NCBI GenBank assembly: GCA_022760475.1 | Contig: JALEFZ010000096.1 | Location: forward strand, 124,001 to 188,000 | Source of the DNA: Bacteroidia bacterium | GTDB lineage: Bacteria; Bacteroidota; Bacteroidia; J057 | Length of the DNA stretch: 64,000 nt | Direction of reading: 5' to 3' | Shown: piece after piece, positions 1 through 8,914 of the stretch | Numbering within the stretch: position 1 is the stretch's first letter | Layout: every line of letters begins with the position of its first letter | Notes under the pieces: generated by a model | Seen by the model: only the letters and a program-made list of their open reading frames with translations | What the model was told of the DNA's origin: nothing | Database searches by the model: none | Made by a program: the position numbers and the translations under genes

Positions 1-106
1 GCCTTGAGCAGATTTCTGAAACTGCGCTCAACTTCTTAACCCTCATCAATTTTATTGATTTGTACGACCTGTACCTTCGTATTGTAACATTTAAATACAA
101 AGGATC

Positions 107-964
107 ATGGGAAAGCTAGTTATGCCGAAAGAGCGTAAATTTGATTGGGATTTGAAACCTGTATCTTCCGTCCATTGGGGGCAGGTAAAAAATAAATCAG
201 GGCAACTATGTGTAGTCTTGGATCACTCCTTGTTGAGGGGCTTAAGCTCTGAGATGATTGCCTGGTGGTTCCAGCACTTCGCCAACCTTAAGGTGACCCT
301 AGATGATATCGAAGGATATGAAAATACAAAGGTACCTGCTTACTACTTATGGCATCCTTCTGACCACATTGAAGCCAATTTCAAAGGCAATCTTGGGCCG
401 GGAAGTACGCCTAGAGCTGGAGCAAAAATTCAAATCAAGGAGTGCATGCAGTACAATAAGTATGGACTCAAATACCCGGTAGACAACGAGTTGAAGATTT
501 TCTACTGTGAGGATGATGGCTGGGGAATGGGAAAGCAAATACCCCTATTCGGTAACTTGATATTCTTGAGGATTTCTTTTAAGGATGTCATAGAAAATGG
601 TAAGATCCTTGGCGTCCATTATCACTATGAAGTAGTTGCTGGCACAAATAAACAGAACTTGTTGGCCCAAACCATCAATAAGAAAATTGTAGGACAGTTT
701 ACAGAAGAATTCTGGGAGGCCTGGATCACCCACAATACCATTGAAGTGGGGGTGTTTGAAAACTTTCTTCCGGCGCTTTACAATCAACGAGCAGATTTGG
801 ATAACCTCCATTATGCTAAAAATATGAATCCCATTAGCAAAGAAATGGCTTCTCAAGTTCAAGAAGGGGTAAGCAAAGACTTGTTGGAGGAAAGGCTGCG
901 TGGTTATGCAGAAAGTATAAATGCTTTTGATTACCAAAAGGGACAGGAGAAAAGCTTTTTGTAA
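107..964 (+). CDS. PhlG-like (DAPG hydrolase family) metal-dependent C-C hydrolase
   Basis: The 285-residue protein resembles the 2,4-diacetylphloroglucinol hydrolase (PhlG) family, zinc enzymes that cleave C-C bonds in acylated phenols. Visible family features are the SEMIAWWFQHF segment (48-58), YYLWHPSDH (79-87) and a C-terminal helix with HNTIE. The PhlG zinc ligands as I recall them are His, Glu, and a His-x3-Glu pair; H83, E112, H209 and E213 here have matching spacing. This is motif reasoning, not an alignment. There is no signal peptide, so it is probably cytoplasmic. The gene stands alone; a second ATG at codon 6 is an alternative start. Substrate is unknown and need not be DAPG. Confidence 0.6.
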   Translation: MGKLVMPKERKFDWDLKPVSSVHWGQVKNKSGQLCVVLDHSLLRGLSSEMIAWWFQHFANLKVTLDDIEGYENTKVPAYYLWHPSDHIEANFKGNLGPGSTPRAGAKIQIKECMQYNKYGLKYPVDNELKIFYCEDDGWGMGKQIPLFGNLIFLRISFKDVIENGKILGVHYHYEVVAGTNKQNLLAQTINKKIVGQFTEEFWEAWITHNTIEVGVFENFLPALYNQRADLDNLHYAKNMNPISKEMASQVQEGVSKDLLEERLRGYAESINAFDYQKGQEKSFL

Positions 965-982
965 GTAAAATCATAACTATTA

Positions 983-1021
983 GAAAAAGTGGATGCCTCC
1001 CCAACAGTTATTCACTTTTTC
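983..1021 (+). terminator. Weak hairpin downstream of the PhlG-like gene
   Basis: GAAAAAGTG (983-991) is the exact reverse complement of CACTTTTTC (1013-1021), with a 21-nt spacer. It starts about 19 nt after the stop codon of the upstream gene. The stem is AT-rich and the loop long, so it is only a candidate terminator. Confidence 0.35.
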
Positions 1022-1365
1022 GGGTATTCAGGCTGTAGAATGGGGATAAATTCAAAGAGAGAATATGGGAGATATTTCGAAACAAGTGTCCCAAACGCTA
1101 CGTAACATTTTGGAAACTCCTCAATGACAGTTGCCAAAGTAGTATCTCTGGCGAGCCACCCACATTTAAACATACTTCCCAAATCTATTTCTCTGGCCCT
1201 AAGTTGCCATTAAATGCTTGGCAGAGGAGGACCGGCGAGTAAATAGTACCTGGGCGGATATGTAATTAAGAAAAAGGCATACGTCATTTAAAAAGCAGGC
1301 TACATTAACAACCAGATATCAGATAGCCCATTTAAAATTAGTATACATAACAAAATAAACAAACC
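1022..1365. other. Intergenic stretch with no recognised gene
   Basis: About 340 bases follow the candidate terminator with no convincing coding region on either strand. A 20-codon frame opening near 1065 has no recognisable product. The last 50 bases are AT-rich and presumably carry the promoter of the next gene. Confidence 0.5.
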
Positions 1366-1899
1366 ATGGAAAATCCGAGTATTCTGGCAGCCATCGTCGG
1401 TGTATCCACCGGGGTAATCAGTGCCTTCTTCACACATATCTTCCAGCTTCGTTTTGAAAGGAGGAAAAATCAAATCGATTCAAAGTATAAATGGAAAAAC
1501 GAGTTCAAAAAAGAACTTGCCAATACGGTGCAAACCATCATGGAGATGATCCAAGAAGTCTCATGGGTCGCATGGGAGGTATCGAAAAAAAGAGGAGAAA
1601 AGAGTGAGGCTTATTTGCAAAAATATAATGCTTCCGCCAAACAGAAACGTAGCTTGATCAGTAAACAGCTAGCCATGATTGCCGCTTCAGACCGAGACAC
1701 ATTTAAGAAAATGCGCGAAGTTGCTACGATAGCAGATAAGTTGGAATTAGAATTTGCTGACAGTCTGGTTGACTATGTTGATGGGAATTTGGAGGAAGAG
1801 GTCTTTGGAAAGAAATTAAAGGTGGATGCTAAAAAGGCTTATGATGAATTACCTGAAAAATTTATTGAAGTCCTGAAATTCGTCGATACCCTGGATTAA
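1366..1899 (+). CDS. Small membrane-anchored protein of unknown function
   Basis: I do not recognise a family. The 177-residue product begins with a hydrophobic, Gly/Val/Ile-rich helix (about residues 5-27), then a basic stretch (FERRKN), then a highly charged, mostly alpha-helical region. The layout suggests an N-terminal single-pass anchor with a long helical domain, probably on the cytoplasmic side because the residues after the helix are positively charged. The gene is alone, with non-coding DNA on both sides. Codon use looks normal for the window. No function is proposed. Confidence 0.7.
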   Translation: MENPSILAAIVGVSTGVISAFFTHIFQLRFERRKNQIDSKYKWKNEFKKELANTVQTIMEMIQEVSWVAWEVSKKRGEKSEAYLQKYNASAKQKRSLISKQLAMIAASDRDTFKKMREVATIADKLELEFADSLVDYVDGNLEEEVFGKKLKVDAKKAYDELPEKFIEVLKFVDTLD

Positions 1900-2107
1900 A
1901 TACAACTCCAAAGATTTACAATTCTTTGCACGGCTTAGAAGTTTAAAGCACTTTTAACCTTAACGAGTGGTATAATTCTTGGGACTTTTTTTCACGAACC
2001 GCAACAGTATTTTTGACAAACAGTACCTTCAGAGTGAATGGAGAGGAGGTAATCAATCATGAATTCATTTGTCCGTGATTCCCAAAGTTTGAATAAAAAA
2101 CCATACC

Positions 2108-2893
2108 ATGAGAAGATTTGTCACCCTTACCCTGCTGACAATTGTAAGCAGCTTGTCTTTTGCTCAAGAGACAATAAAAACAAGCATCATAGAGCCATTT
2201 AATATTGACAGCAAATACCTCTCAGGGATAGACATTCCAAAGCTAAAACTGGATGATCATCCTGAAAGAGAATACTTCCAAAAAAGGCTTTACAGGGGCA
2301 GTGAACTTAGCGTTTTTATCTTGTCAAGCGAGACTGCCTCCAACGAAATCAATGACTTCCCCATTGACGAGTTTGTCTACTATATCAACGGAAGGGCAGA
2401 CATAAAAACCCTGGACTCGAAGACCATAACTTTCTATGGAGGGGATTACCTTTGTGTACCAAAAGGGTTCTCCGGCAACTGGACCAATAATGGCGGCAAC
2501 AAATACCACCTGGAACTCTCGGTAATCACCAACCAAAGGGCCGACAGCAGCAAAAAATCAAACGCAAAAAAGCCATTTTTACTGGATAGAGGATTGCTCT
2601 CCGGAATGGAGCTAACAGAATCTGAGCCGGGTAAATACAAGAACTGGCTCTACAAAGGAGTGGAGTTGGACATCTGGACGGAGTCTGAATCGCCTGAAAA
2701 AAGGGAAATCCTGGACAATCCCAGAGAACAACTCATTCACATTTTGCTTGGCCAACTGATCATTCAAGCCAAAGGTGGTGAACCTCATACCTACATGAAA
2801 GGAGATTTTTTCGTCCTCCCCAAGGGCTTTACAGGAAGTTGGGAGAGTAAAGGGCAAAACCAGTTGAGGACTTTACTGGTAGGTGCGAAATAA
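2108..2893 (+). CDS. Secreted bicupin protein (Cupin_3/DUF861-like repeats)
   Basis: The 261-residue protein has a signal peptide (MRRFVTLTLLTIVSSLSFAQ). Two tandem cupin units follow, each with the pattern of the Cupin_3 (ureidoglycine aminohydrolase-like) family: an acidic first half-motif (DEFVYYINGRADI, about 95-107; REQLIHILLGQLII in the second), then GDYLCVPKGFSGNW and GDFFVLPKGFTGSW. The usual metal-binding histidines are poorly kept, particularly in unit 1, so this may be a sugar- or ligand-binding beta-barrel rather than a metalloenzyme. The location is periplasmic or outer-membrane-associated. There is no operon partner. Confidence 0.75.
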   Translation: MRRFVTLTLLTIVSSLSFAQETIKTSIIEPFNIDSKYLSGIDIPKLKLDDHPEREYFQKRLYRGSELSVFILSSETASNEINDFPIDEFVYYINGRADIKTLDSKTITFYGGDYLCVPKGFSGNWTNNGGNKYHLELSVITNQRADSSKKSNAKKPFLLDRGLLSGMELTESEPGKYKNWLYKGVELDIWTESESPEKREILDNPREQLIHILLGQLIIQAKGGEPHTYMKGDFFVLPKGFTGSWESKGQNQLRTLLVGAK

Positions 2894-2954
2894 TATTTTT
2901 GGGGAGATTGGATTTGAATTCGTTTTTTTGAGATTGATTTTGGAATAACATTTC

Positions 2955-3040
2955 AGCCAGCTACGCGCACAAAGACTCAACGCTGTATTCTACCAAGCCA
3001 GGCTCAGGGAATTGTAGATATCGGGTCTGGAGAAGGTCAA
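2955..3040 (+). pseudogene. Frameshifted remnant of a Hen1-like methyltransferase domain
   Basis: In one frame, 2955-3011 reads SQLRAQRLNAVFYQARLREL before a TAG; in the next frame, 3008-3043 reads GIVDIGSGEGQRNG before a stop. The pairing of a QRLNAV helix with a VDIGSGEG SAM-binding motif I about 20 residues later is the arrangement I know from the bacterial Hen1 3'-terminal RNA 2'-O-methyltransferase domain (QRL.AV ... VLDLGCGEG). Only about 30 codons survive and a shift is needed to join them. This is therefore a small remnant next to the intact, unrelated methyltransferase gene at 3109. Confidence 0.4.
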
Positions 3041-3108
3041 AGGAATGGGTAAGCATATATTGAAAGATAATGGGTACAGCAGGTATGGATCAGATTAACC
3101 GTCAACCT

Positions 3109-3864
3109 ATGAAATCAATCAAAGATAAATTCTCTAACCAGTCATCAACCTATAAAAAATTTAGACCTGGCTATCCTGAGCAGATTTATGATGAACTTCT
3201 TTCACTGGTACAACTTAAGGATCAAGCCTGGGATTGCGGAACGGGCAATGGACAAGTAGCCATTCGTCTAGCCATGGATTTCAAGAAAGTACAGGCTACA
3301 GACATCAGCCAGAATCAGTTAGCACAAGCAGAACAGCACGAAAACATCATCTATGGAGTGGAAAGAGCTGAGCAGACGGCTTTCTCAGATAGTCAATTTG
3401 ACCTAATCACAGTTGCGCAGGCAGTGCACTGGTTTGACTTCGAAGCATTTAACAATGAAATAAAGAGAGTTGGCAAGCATGGGGGCATCATCAGCATTTG
3501 GGGCTATGGTCTGCTAAGAATTGAAGCAGATATAGACCGATTGATTGACAAATTCTATTATGAGATCGTTGGCCCCTACTGGAATGCAGAGCGGAAGCAT
3601 GTGGACAATGCCTATAGGTCAATTCCATTTGACTTTGAAGAAATCCCTGAGAAGGAAAATAAATCCATAGATACAAAATGGAGCTTGAACCAATTGGAAG
3701 GCTACTTCAATTCCTGGTCAAGTGTCCAAAATTTCAAGAAGCAAAATGCAGGTAAAAACCCGGTGGATCAAATCATTGGAGAACTTCAGGATATTTGGAA
3801 AGAAAATGAGCTTAAAGGAGTCCGTTTCCCTATTTTCATGAGGACAGGCAGAATTGAAAAGTAG
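3109..3864 (+). CDS. Class I SAM-dependent methyltransferase
   Basis: The product is a Methyltransf_11-type enzyme with the N-terminal signature KDKFSNQSSTYKKFRPGYP, SAM-binding motif I DCGTGNGQVA, then an acidic residue in VQATDISQ and FDLITVAQAVHWFD in the motif II/III region. The start at 3109 is chosen because homologues of this type begin just before the KDxFS..S..Y..FRP.YP signature; an upstream in-frame ATG at 3070 would add 13 unlikely residues. It is cytoplasmic with unknown substrate. It follows the remnant of a different methyltransferase. Confidence 0.85.
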   Translation: MKSIKDKFSNQSSTYKKFRPGYPEQIYDELLSLVQLKDQAWDCGTGNGQVAIRLAMDFKKVQATDISQNQLAQAEQHENIIYGVERAEQTAFSDSQFDLITVAQAVHWFDFEAFNNEIKRVGKHGGIISIWGYGLLRIEADIDRLIDKFYYEIVGPYWNAERKHVDNAYRSIPFDFEEIPEKENKSIDTKWSLNQLEGYFNSWSSVQNFKKQNAGKNPVDQIIGELQDIWKENELKGVRFPIFMRTGRIEK

Positions 3865-4067
3865 GTATTTAAAAATATAAAATGGATACTTTGACTAGAA
3901 ATTAAAGCCAATTACAGTTTAGAAGAACAGGAGGAGTACAACAAGAATTTTTAAAATATTACCTACAGGAAATCAAAACAAGCTAGAATTACCCGACTTT
4001 TATAAGTATAGTGAGTCTACTTCAATTTTCAAGTTGCTTATAAGTAAACATACATTCTAAAACGCCT

Positions 4068-4670
4068 ATGCTAGCAGCCATTGTCCTTTTTATTGGTATT
4101 CTGATTGGCTTGAACTTCATTCCTGAGATAATAAAGAAACACCGGCCTAAAACAGAGAAAAGCATCCAGCTAATCCTGGCCATTTCTACGCTGATTTTTC
4201 TTGTTTCAATTGGATTACTTCTTAATTCTATCAGAATCAAGGGAATTTATAGCAACCTGGCTGTCAACCTGATTTTCTTAATGTCCTGCCTGCTCTATTT
4301 TGCCATGGTAAGGAACCGCAAAATTAAAATTCTTATTGTCGTGCTACTTATTCTACCCATTATCATTGCACTGCTTTCTTCTGTATTTAGTCAAAAAATT
4401 AATGAGCAAAAATTACCCAATGGCATGGGGATAAACATAACCAAAGGCGGGATCATGACTTGCGCTTCGCATATTAGTTTGTCAAAAAGCTGGATGGGCA
4501 TTTTTGAAGAAGAGATCTACCATGATTCAAGACTTTGCTTGCAAAGAATCTATAAAATTGAAGTGGTAGCATTTGAAGAATCTCATGCAGAACTCCTCCT
4601 TTACCACAGGGACGAACAAGAATCCCAAAACCCCTTTCCATATCGCATTGATAATGAAATGCTTTGGTAA
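4068..4670 (+). CDS. Membrane protein of unknown function with four N-terminal helices
   Basis: I do not recognise a family. The 200-residue product has hydrophobic segments at about 2-20, 33-53, 62-81 and 86-107. A C-terminal hydrophilic domain of about 90 residues follows, with GMGINITKGG and several cysteines. The first hydrophobic segment begins at the first methionine, so it could be a non-cleaved signal anchor. The approximately 200 bases upstream contain short open stretches without a start and are probably non-coding. The small soluble C-terminal domain may be the functional part. Confidence 0.65.
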   Translation: MLAAIVLFIGILIGLNFIPEIIKKHRPKTEKSIQLILAISTLIFLVSIGLLLNSIRIKGIYSNLAVNLIFLMSCLLYFAMVRNRKIKILIVVLLILPIIIALLSSVFSQKINEQKLPNGMGINITKGGIMTCASHISLSKSWMGIFEEEIYHDSRLCLQRIYKIEVVAFEESHAELLLYHRDEQESQNPFPYRIDNEMLW

Positions 4671-4835
4671 GTAGCAGGCACGACCACACATTGATTTACA
4701 ATGGTAACTCATAAACCCATCCTCCCTAAGAAGAGGAAATAAAATGCTTTCAGCTACAACATTCTCGGATTCGGCTACATGCTTAACTCTTTTGACTTGC
4801 AACTTTGGTACATCGAAAACAAAGAATCAATATTT

Positions 4836-5705
4836 ATGTCAAAAGTTTTAATTACAGGAGCCAATGGGGGCTTTGGAGCCCTTACAGTAAAAACCCTTCT
4901 AAAAGAAGGCCACGAAGTAGTAGCTACGATGAGGAATATATCATCCAGGAACAAAGAAACAGCAGAAGAATTTGCTGCTTTGGGTGCCCAAATTGTAGAA
5001 CTGGATGTTACAGTTGATGAAAGCGTCCATGGCGCAATAAGCAAAGCGATTGAGCTACAAGATGGCCTGGATGTAGTCATCAACAATGCTGGGGTTGGAG
5101 TCTTGGGCATTCAGGAGCAATTTAACATCGATGACTTCAAACGTCTTTTTGATATCAATGTCTTTGGGGTACAAAGGGTCAATCGCGCCGCCCTCCCCCA
5201 CTTGCGAAAACAGGGCTCAGGCCTCCTGATTCATGTTTCCAGCCTTTTGGGCCGTATTGCCTTTCCATTTTACGGCCCTTACAATGCCTCCAAATGGGCA
5301 TTGGAAGCCTTGGCCGAAAACTATCGGGTAGAACTTTCAGGCTTTGGGGTGGATTCGTGTATCGTAGAGCCAGGTGGATATCCTACAGGCTTTATGACCA
5401 GCCTCATGGCCCCTTCAGACCATTCGCAGGATGCTGGATATGGAGAGATGGTACACGCGCCCAAACAAGCATTTGAAAACTTCGAGGGAGCTTTGGCTAG
5501 CAATCCAGCTCAAAATCCACAGCATGTGGCAGACGCTATTGCCAAACTCATCAGTACCCCCGCGGGGCAGCGTCCGATGAGAACTGTCGTGGATAATATG
5601 GGTATGGGAACTCATATTGAGCCTTATAACCACCAGCTTGCCCAAATTCACGAAGGACTTTACAATGCATTTGGAATGGGAGACATGCTAAAACTGAAAG
5701 TTTAA
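4836..5705 (+). CDS. Short-chain dehydrogenase/reductase (classical SDR)
   Basis: The 289-residue NAD(P)-dependent oxidoreductase shows the Rossmann motif TGANGGFG near the N-terminus, NNAG in the middle, the catalytic serine in HVSSLLGR and the YxxxK pair in YGPYNASK. The start at 4836 puts the first beta strand directly after the initiator; an earlier TTG-type frame adds 19 unlikely residues. The gene is followed after a strong hairpin terminator by an AraC-family gene on the same strand. SDR/AraC pairs of this kind are common in Bacteroidota, so AraC control is plausible but not shown. Substrate unknown. Confidence 0.9.
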   Translation: MSKVLITGANGGFGALTVKTLLKEGHEVVATMRNISSRNKETAEEFAALGAQIVELDVTVDESVHGAISKAIELQDGLDVVINNAGVGVLGIQEQFNIDDFKRLFDINVFGVQRVNRAALPHLRKQGSGLLIHVSSLLGRIAFPFYGPYNASKWALEALAENYRVELSGFGVDSCIVEPGGYPTGFMTSLMAPSDHSQDAGYGEMVHAPKQAFENFEGALASNPAQNPQHVADAIAKLISTPAGQRPMRTVVDNMGMGTHIEPYNHQLAQIHEGLYNAFGMGDMLKLKV

Positions 5706-5728
5706 AAGAGCCTGGATACTCCTGACAT

Positions 5729-5756
5729 ACAGCTGTTTGAACTTTCAAACAGCTGT
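5729..5756 (+). terminator. Strong hairpin terminator after the SDR gene
   Basis: ACAGCTGTTTGA (5729-5740) pairs perfectly with TCAAACAGCTGT (5745-5756) around the tetraloop ACTT, and the downstream sequence is T/A-rich (ATTTACTT). The 12-bp perfect stem starts about 24 nt after the SDR stop codon, so the AraC gene at 5821 probably has its own promoter. Confidence 0.8.
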
Positions 5757-5820
5757 ATTTACTTAAGCATAACCAAGGCAATTAGTTCCTCTCTTTCAGA
5801 AATTTTAAATACATTTAGAT

Positions 5821-6744
5821 ATGGCCGATTCCAGGATCAATCAAATCAACACCATCAGCGACCTGCATCGCTTTAATCAAGTCCAAGCGCCTGAGCATCC
5901 CCTTATCAGTTTGCTTGATTACAGCAAGATCAACCCTACTTCTGAGAACAATCAATTAAGATGGGTCCAGAAGTTCTATTCCATCTCTCTGAAGCGCAAC
6001 ATCCTGGGCAAATATCGGTATGGGCAGCAATCCTACGACTTTGATGAAGGTTTGATGACCTTTTTTGCCCCGGAGCAGGTCATTTCAGTCCAATTGGCTG
6101 AAGGGCATGAACGCACTGTTCAACCCACTGGTTGGATACTGGCCATCCATCCGGATTTCCTTTTTGGTACTTCTTTGTCCCAAAATATCAAGAAATATCC
6201 CTTCTTCAATTATTCAGTCCGTGAGGCTTTATTCTTATCTGAAAAAGAGGAAAAGGTCATTAAGGATATTTTTCACAACATCCAGACTGAGTACCAAGCC
6301 AACCTGGACAGATTCAGCCAGCAAATCATCATCAGCCAATTAGAGCTACTTTTGAATTATTCTGAAAGGTTCTATCAGAGGCAATTTCTTACCCGGAAGG
6401 CGTCAAATCATCAAATTCTCGATCGCTTGGAAGAACTCCTGGAGGCTTCATTTGCTGATCAAAACTCAGAAAGAAGTCTCCCAACAGTTCAAGACGTAGC
6501 CCAAAAACTGAACCTGTCTCCAGACTACCTCAGTAATATGCTCAAGAGCTTGACTGGCCAAACTACCCAGCAACATATTCACAATAAATTGATTGAGAAG
6601 GCCAAGGTCAAACTATCAACAACCAGCTTGGCAATAAGTGAAATAGCCTTTGAGTTGGGATTCGAGCATTCACAATCCTTCAGTAAACTCTTTAAGTCAA
6701 AAACCAATCAAACACCTGTTGAGTTTCGAACTTCTTTTAACTGA
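5821..6744 (+). CDS. AraC-family transcriptional regulator
   Basis: The 307-residue protein has an N-terminal ligand-sensing type domain (about 1-200, with APEHPLISLLD and YGQQSYDFDEG) and a C-terminal double helix-turn-helix (about 215-303). The HTH includes VQDVAQKLNLSPDYLSNMLK and the recognition-type segment ISEIAFELGFEHSQSFSKLF. It is clearly paralogous to the AraC protein at 12744 (same EHPLISL and YDF.EG landmarks and similar length). It lies just downstream of an SDR gene, behind a terminator. It is likely to control the SDR or a nearby oxidoreductase, but no binding site could be assigned. Confidence 0.92.
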   Translation: MADSRINQINTISDLHRFNQVQAPEHPLISLLDYSKINPTSENNQLRWVQKFYSISLKRNILGKYRYGQQSYDFDEGLMTFFAPEQVISVQLAEGHERTVQPTGWILAIHPDFLFGTSLSQNIKKYPFFNYSVREALFLSEKEEKVIKDIFHNIQTEYQANLDRFSQQIIISQLELLLNYSERFYQRQFLTRKASNHQILDRLEELLEASFADQNSERSLPTVQDVAQKLNLSPDYLSNMLKSLTGQTTQQHIHNKLIEKAKVKLSTTSLAISEIAFELGFEHSQSFSKLFKSKTNQTPVEFRTSFN

Positions 6745-6898
6745 ATGAAGTTGTAGATCAGTGAGTCTGTCAGAGTTCCTTTGCTTTTGCTATGAATGAC
6801 AACCTATTTCGCAGCAGCTAAGCTTATTTAACTTTACCTTCCCAATCCCCGCTTACAGTTTTACAGGACATTATTTTGATGTTTAATTAAAGCAACAC

Positions 6899-7512
6899 AT
6901 GAACCAATCTACTCAAGATAAACTACATAAAAAGACACTTGATGTAGTTCAACATGCCGATGTTCAAGGGGTTTTATCAGACTAGATTGAGTAAGGTCTG
7001 GCGATAAATCAACAAGATCAATACGGGTTTTCCTTAGCAGCCAGAGCTGTTTTTGGAGTCATAAACTACCATGCCTTGTATGCGCTTTGGAAGGCACCAG
7101 GCATCAATAAAGTCCTTTCGACCCAAAAATTAAAAATTGACCGTGTATTTTTTAAGATTGATGAGCTGTCAGTTGATAATAAAGATCCTGAATCTGAACT
7201 AACCATCCAGTTAAAAACCTTCATGTTTGAGGAGCACTTCACTGAGTCTATGTTAACATTTGTAGGAATTTGCCACTCAACGATGGCTGAAAAAATCTTT
7301 CAGGATGGACGCTATGAATTGGGGAAAATGAAATCGAACCTTCTTCCATTTATATTCAACATGTCCATAATCCCATTGACCTAAAAAAAATTAGCATTAA
7401 AAAGAGAAGAAAATATTATAAGATTAAAGCTAAAATCTTATTCGACTTTGAACTTGAAGCTACGGATTATCCAAATGAGCTTGTAGAATGGGAATTTAAA
7501 GCGGAAATATAA
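6899..7512 (+). pseudogene. Broken gene of unknown function (two stops and a frameshift)
   Basis: An ATG at 6899 opens a frame that meets TAG at 6983 and TAA at 6989, then stays open through the segment starting at 7076 until about 7325. There it must shift to reach a second open stretch ending with TAA at 7512. Reading through gives about 203 residues. The stops fit single transitions (TGG to TAG, CAA to TAA), since read-through gives VLSD(W)IE(Q)GLAINQQDQYGFS, which is protein-like and reminiscent of an ankyrin repeat. The frameshift lies in or near GGGGAAAA at about 7322-7329. The rest is unrecognised. The next gene starts 6 nt later. Confidence 0.6.
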
Positions 7513-7518
7513 GCCCGT

Positions 7519-8715
7519 ATGAAAACTACTCTCCTTCCTTCACTTATCTTGATTCTTTGCCTTATGTCATGTGAATCGCAATCTCCCAATCTCATCAAGA
7601 AAATCGATGACTCCAGCATTTCAGTGAGTGAGTTAGATCAAAAAATTCAATTTTTGGTGGCTGAGGCCAATGTTACAGGCCTTGGCGTATCAATTCTCAA
7701 TGCAGGTAGTCCCGTCTACCAAAAAGCCTTTGGGTATTCCAACATTGAAACGAAGGATAGCCTGAAGGTTGACCATGTTTTCTATGGGGCATCTTTTAGC
7801 AAGGCTGTATTTGCTTACCTGGTGGCACAAATGGCTGAAGAAAAAATCATTCAATTGGACAAGCCCATTGATTCACAATTGGATATTGACCTTCCTGATT
7901 TACCGATTGAGAAAAAATTTCGAAGGCTTCACGACCTCAAGGAAGATGAGAGGCATAAACTCATCACCCCCAGGATGTCCCTTGCTCATACTACGGGCTT
8001 TTCCAATTGGAGGTGGTTAAATGAGCCTGACAAAAAGCTACGTATTCATTCAAATCCAGGGACTAGATACAGTTATTCGGGTGAAGGAGTTGTACTTACA
8101 CAATGGGCCATAGAGTACATCACAGGGGAAAAACTTGAACATCTCGCAGCAGAAATGATCTTCAAACCCTTGGAGATGTCCATGAGTGATTACCTGTGGC
8201 GGGAAGACTTTGAGGGTAATTTTTGTTATGGACATACGACGGAGGGAAAAAAGATCCCTAAGGACATTGAAACAGAGGACGCAACTGCAGGAGGCTCTTT
8301 ATCTACCACCTTGGTTGATTACTCGAAATTTATCTCCCACCTGCTCAAGAGCTACAACAATGAAGATGAGCTGACCCAACTTTTATTCAAGCCCAATATC
8401 AGGATACGGTCAAAAGCCCAGTTTGGTCCCTTGGCAAATGAGGAAACGGATGAGAATGATGATATTGAACTGAGTTATGGCCTTGGGTGGGGTTTATTGA
8501 AAACGCCCCATGGCTTTGGAGCATTCAAGGAAGGACACGGCGAGGGCTTTCAACATTATTCTATCATGTTTCCAGAAAAAGGAATCGGCCTCATTCTGAT
8601 GGCCAACAGCGACAACGCAGAAAGTATATTTAAGGAACTATTGGAAATTTGCATCGGAGATATTTATACCCCATGGCGCTGGGAAAACTATATTCCTTAT
8701 AATTTAGATAAATAA
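7519..8715 (+). CDS. Serine beta-lactamase-fold hydrolase, lipoprotein
   Basis: The 398-residue protein belongs to the class C beta-lactamase/penicillin-binding-protein-like hydrolase family. It has an SPII signal with lipobox LMSC (Cys18), so it is probably a membrane-anchored periplasmic lipoprotein. The catalytic SxxK is SFSK (S92, K95). The second motif is YSG (186-188) in place of Tyr-x-Asn, and HGEG near residue 340 occupies the third-motif region. These enzymes are usually esterases or D-amino peptidases rather than antibiotic-degrading enzymes. It is the first of four intact family members in the window. The broken gene just upstream may once have shared its transcript. Confidence 0.88.
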   Translation: MKTTLLPSLILILCLMSCESQSPNLIKKIDDSSISVSELDQKIQFLVAEANVTGLGVSILNAGSPVYQKAFGYSNIETKDSLKVDHVFYGASFSKAVFAYLVAQMAEEKIIQLDKPIDSQLDIDLPDLPIEKKFRRLHDLKEDERHKLITPRMSLAHTTGFSNWRWLNEPDKKLRIHSNPGTRYSYSGEGVVLTQWAIEYITGEKLEHLAAEMIFKPLEMSMSDYLWREDFEGNFCYGHTTEGKKIPKDIETEDATAGGSLSTTLVDYSKFISHLLKSYNNEDELTQLLFKPNIRIRSKAQFGPLANEETDENDDIELSYGLGWGLLKTPHGFGAFKEGHGEGFQHYSIMFPEKGIGLILMANSDNAESIFKELLEICIGDIYTPWRWENYIPYNLDK

Positions 8716-8914
8716 CCCAAGTTGTTAGTTGTGCTACATGCTTTGATTCGCTTAAAGACAAAGTTGTCATTACTAGCTTAAATGAGAAATCTACTCAACC
8801 TACTCTATAGATCTCTCACTTTCCTTCGAGGTGACATCTTCCATTGGAAACGATAGCGGAGCTTGGGTCGAAATGGCATTTATCCTTCTGAGTGTCTTAA
8901 ACTGGTAACTTGAG
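8716..8914. repeat. MITE-like intergenic repeat, copy 1 (degenerate)
   Basis: This 199-bp non-coding segment matches the element at 53231-53445 along most of its length. Shared blocks include the TTGTGCT..ATGCTTT..ATT.GCTTA region, AGATCTCTCACT, the GACAT.TTCCATT.GAAACGA block, and the end block GCATTTA..CTT....TGCCTTAAA.TGG.AACTTGAG. The left end CCCAAGTTG and right end GGTAACTTGAG are an imperfect version of the 11-bp terminal inverted repeat of copy 3. It starts at the stop codon of the beta-lactamase-fold gene. Confidence 0.6.

Noticed and set aside
1..39. C-terminal end of an upstream gene (frame ending TAA at 37-39)
   Set aside because: Thirteen codons are too few to support a call.
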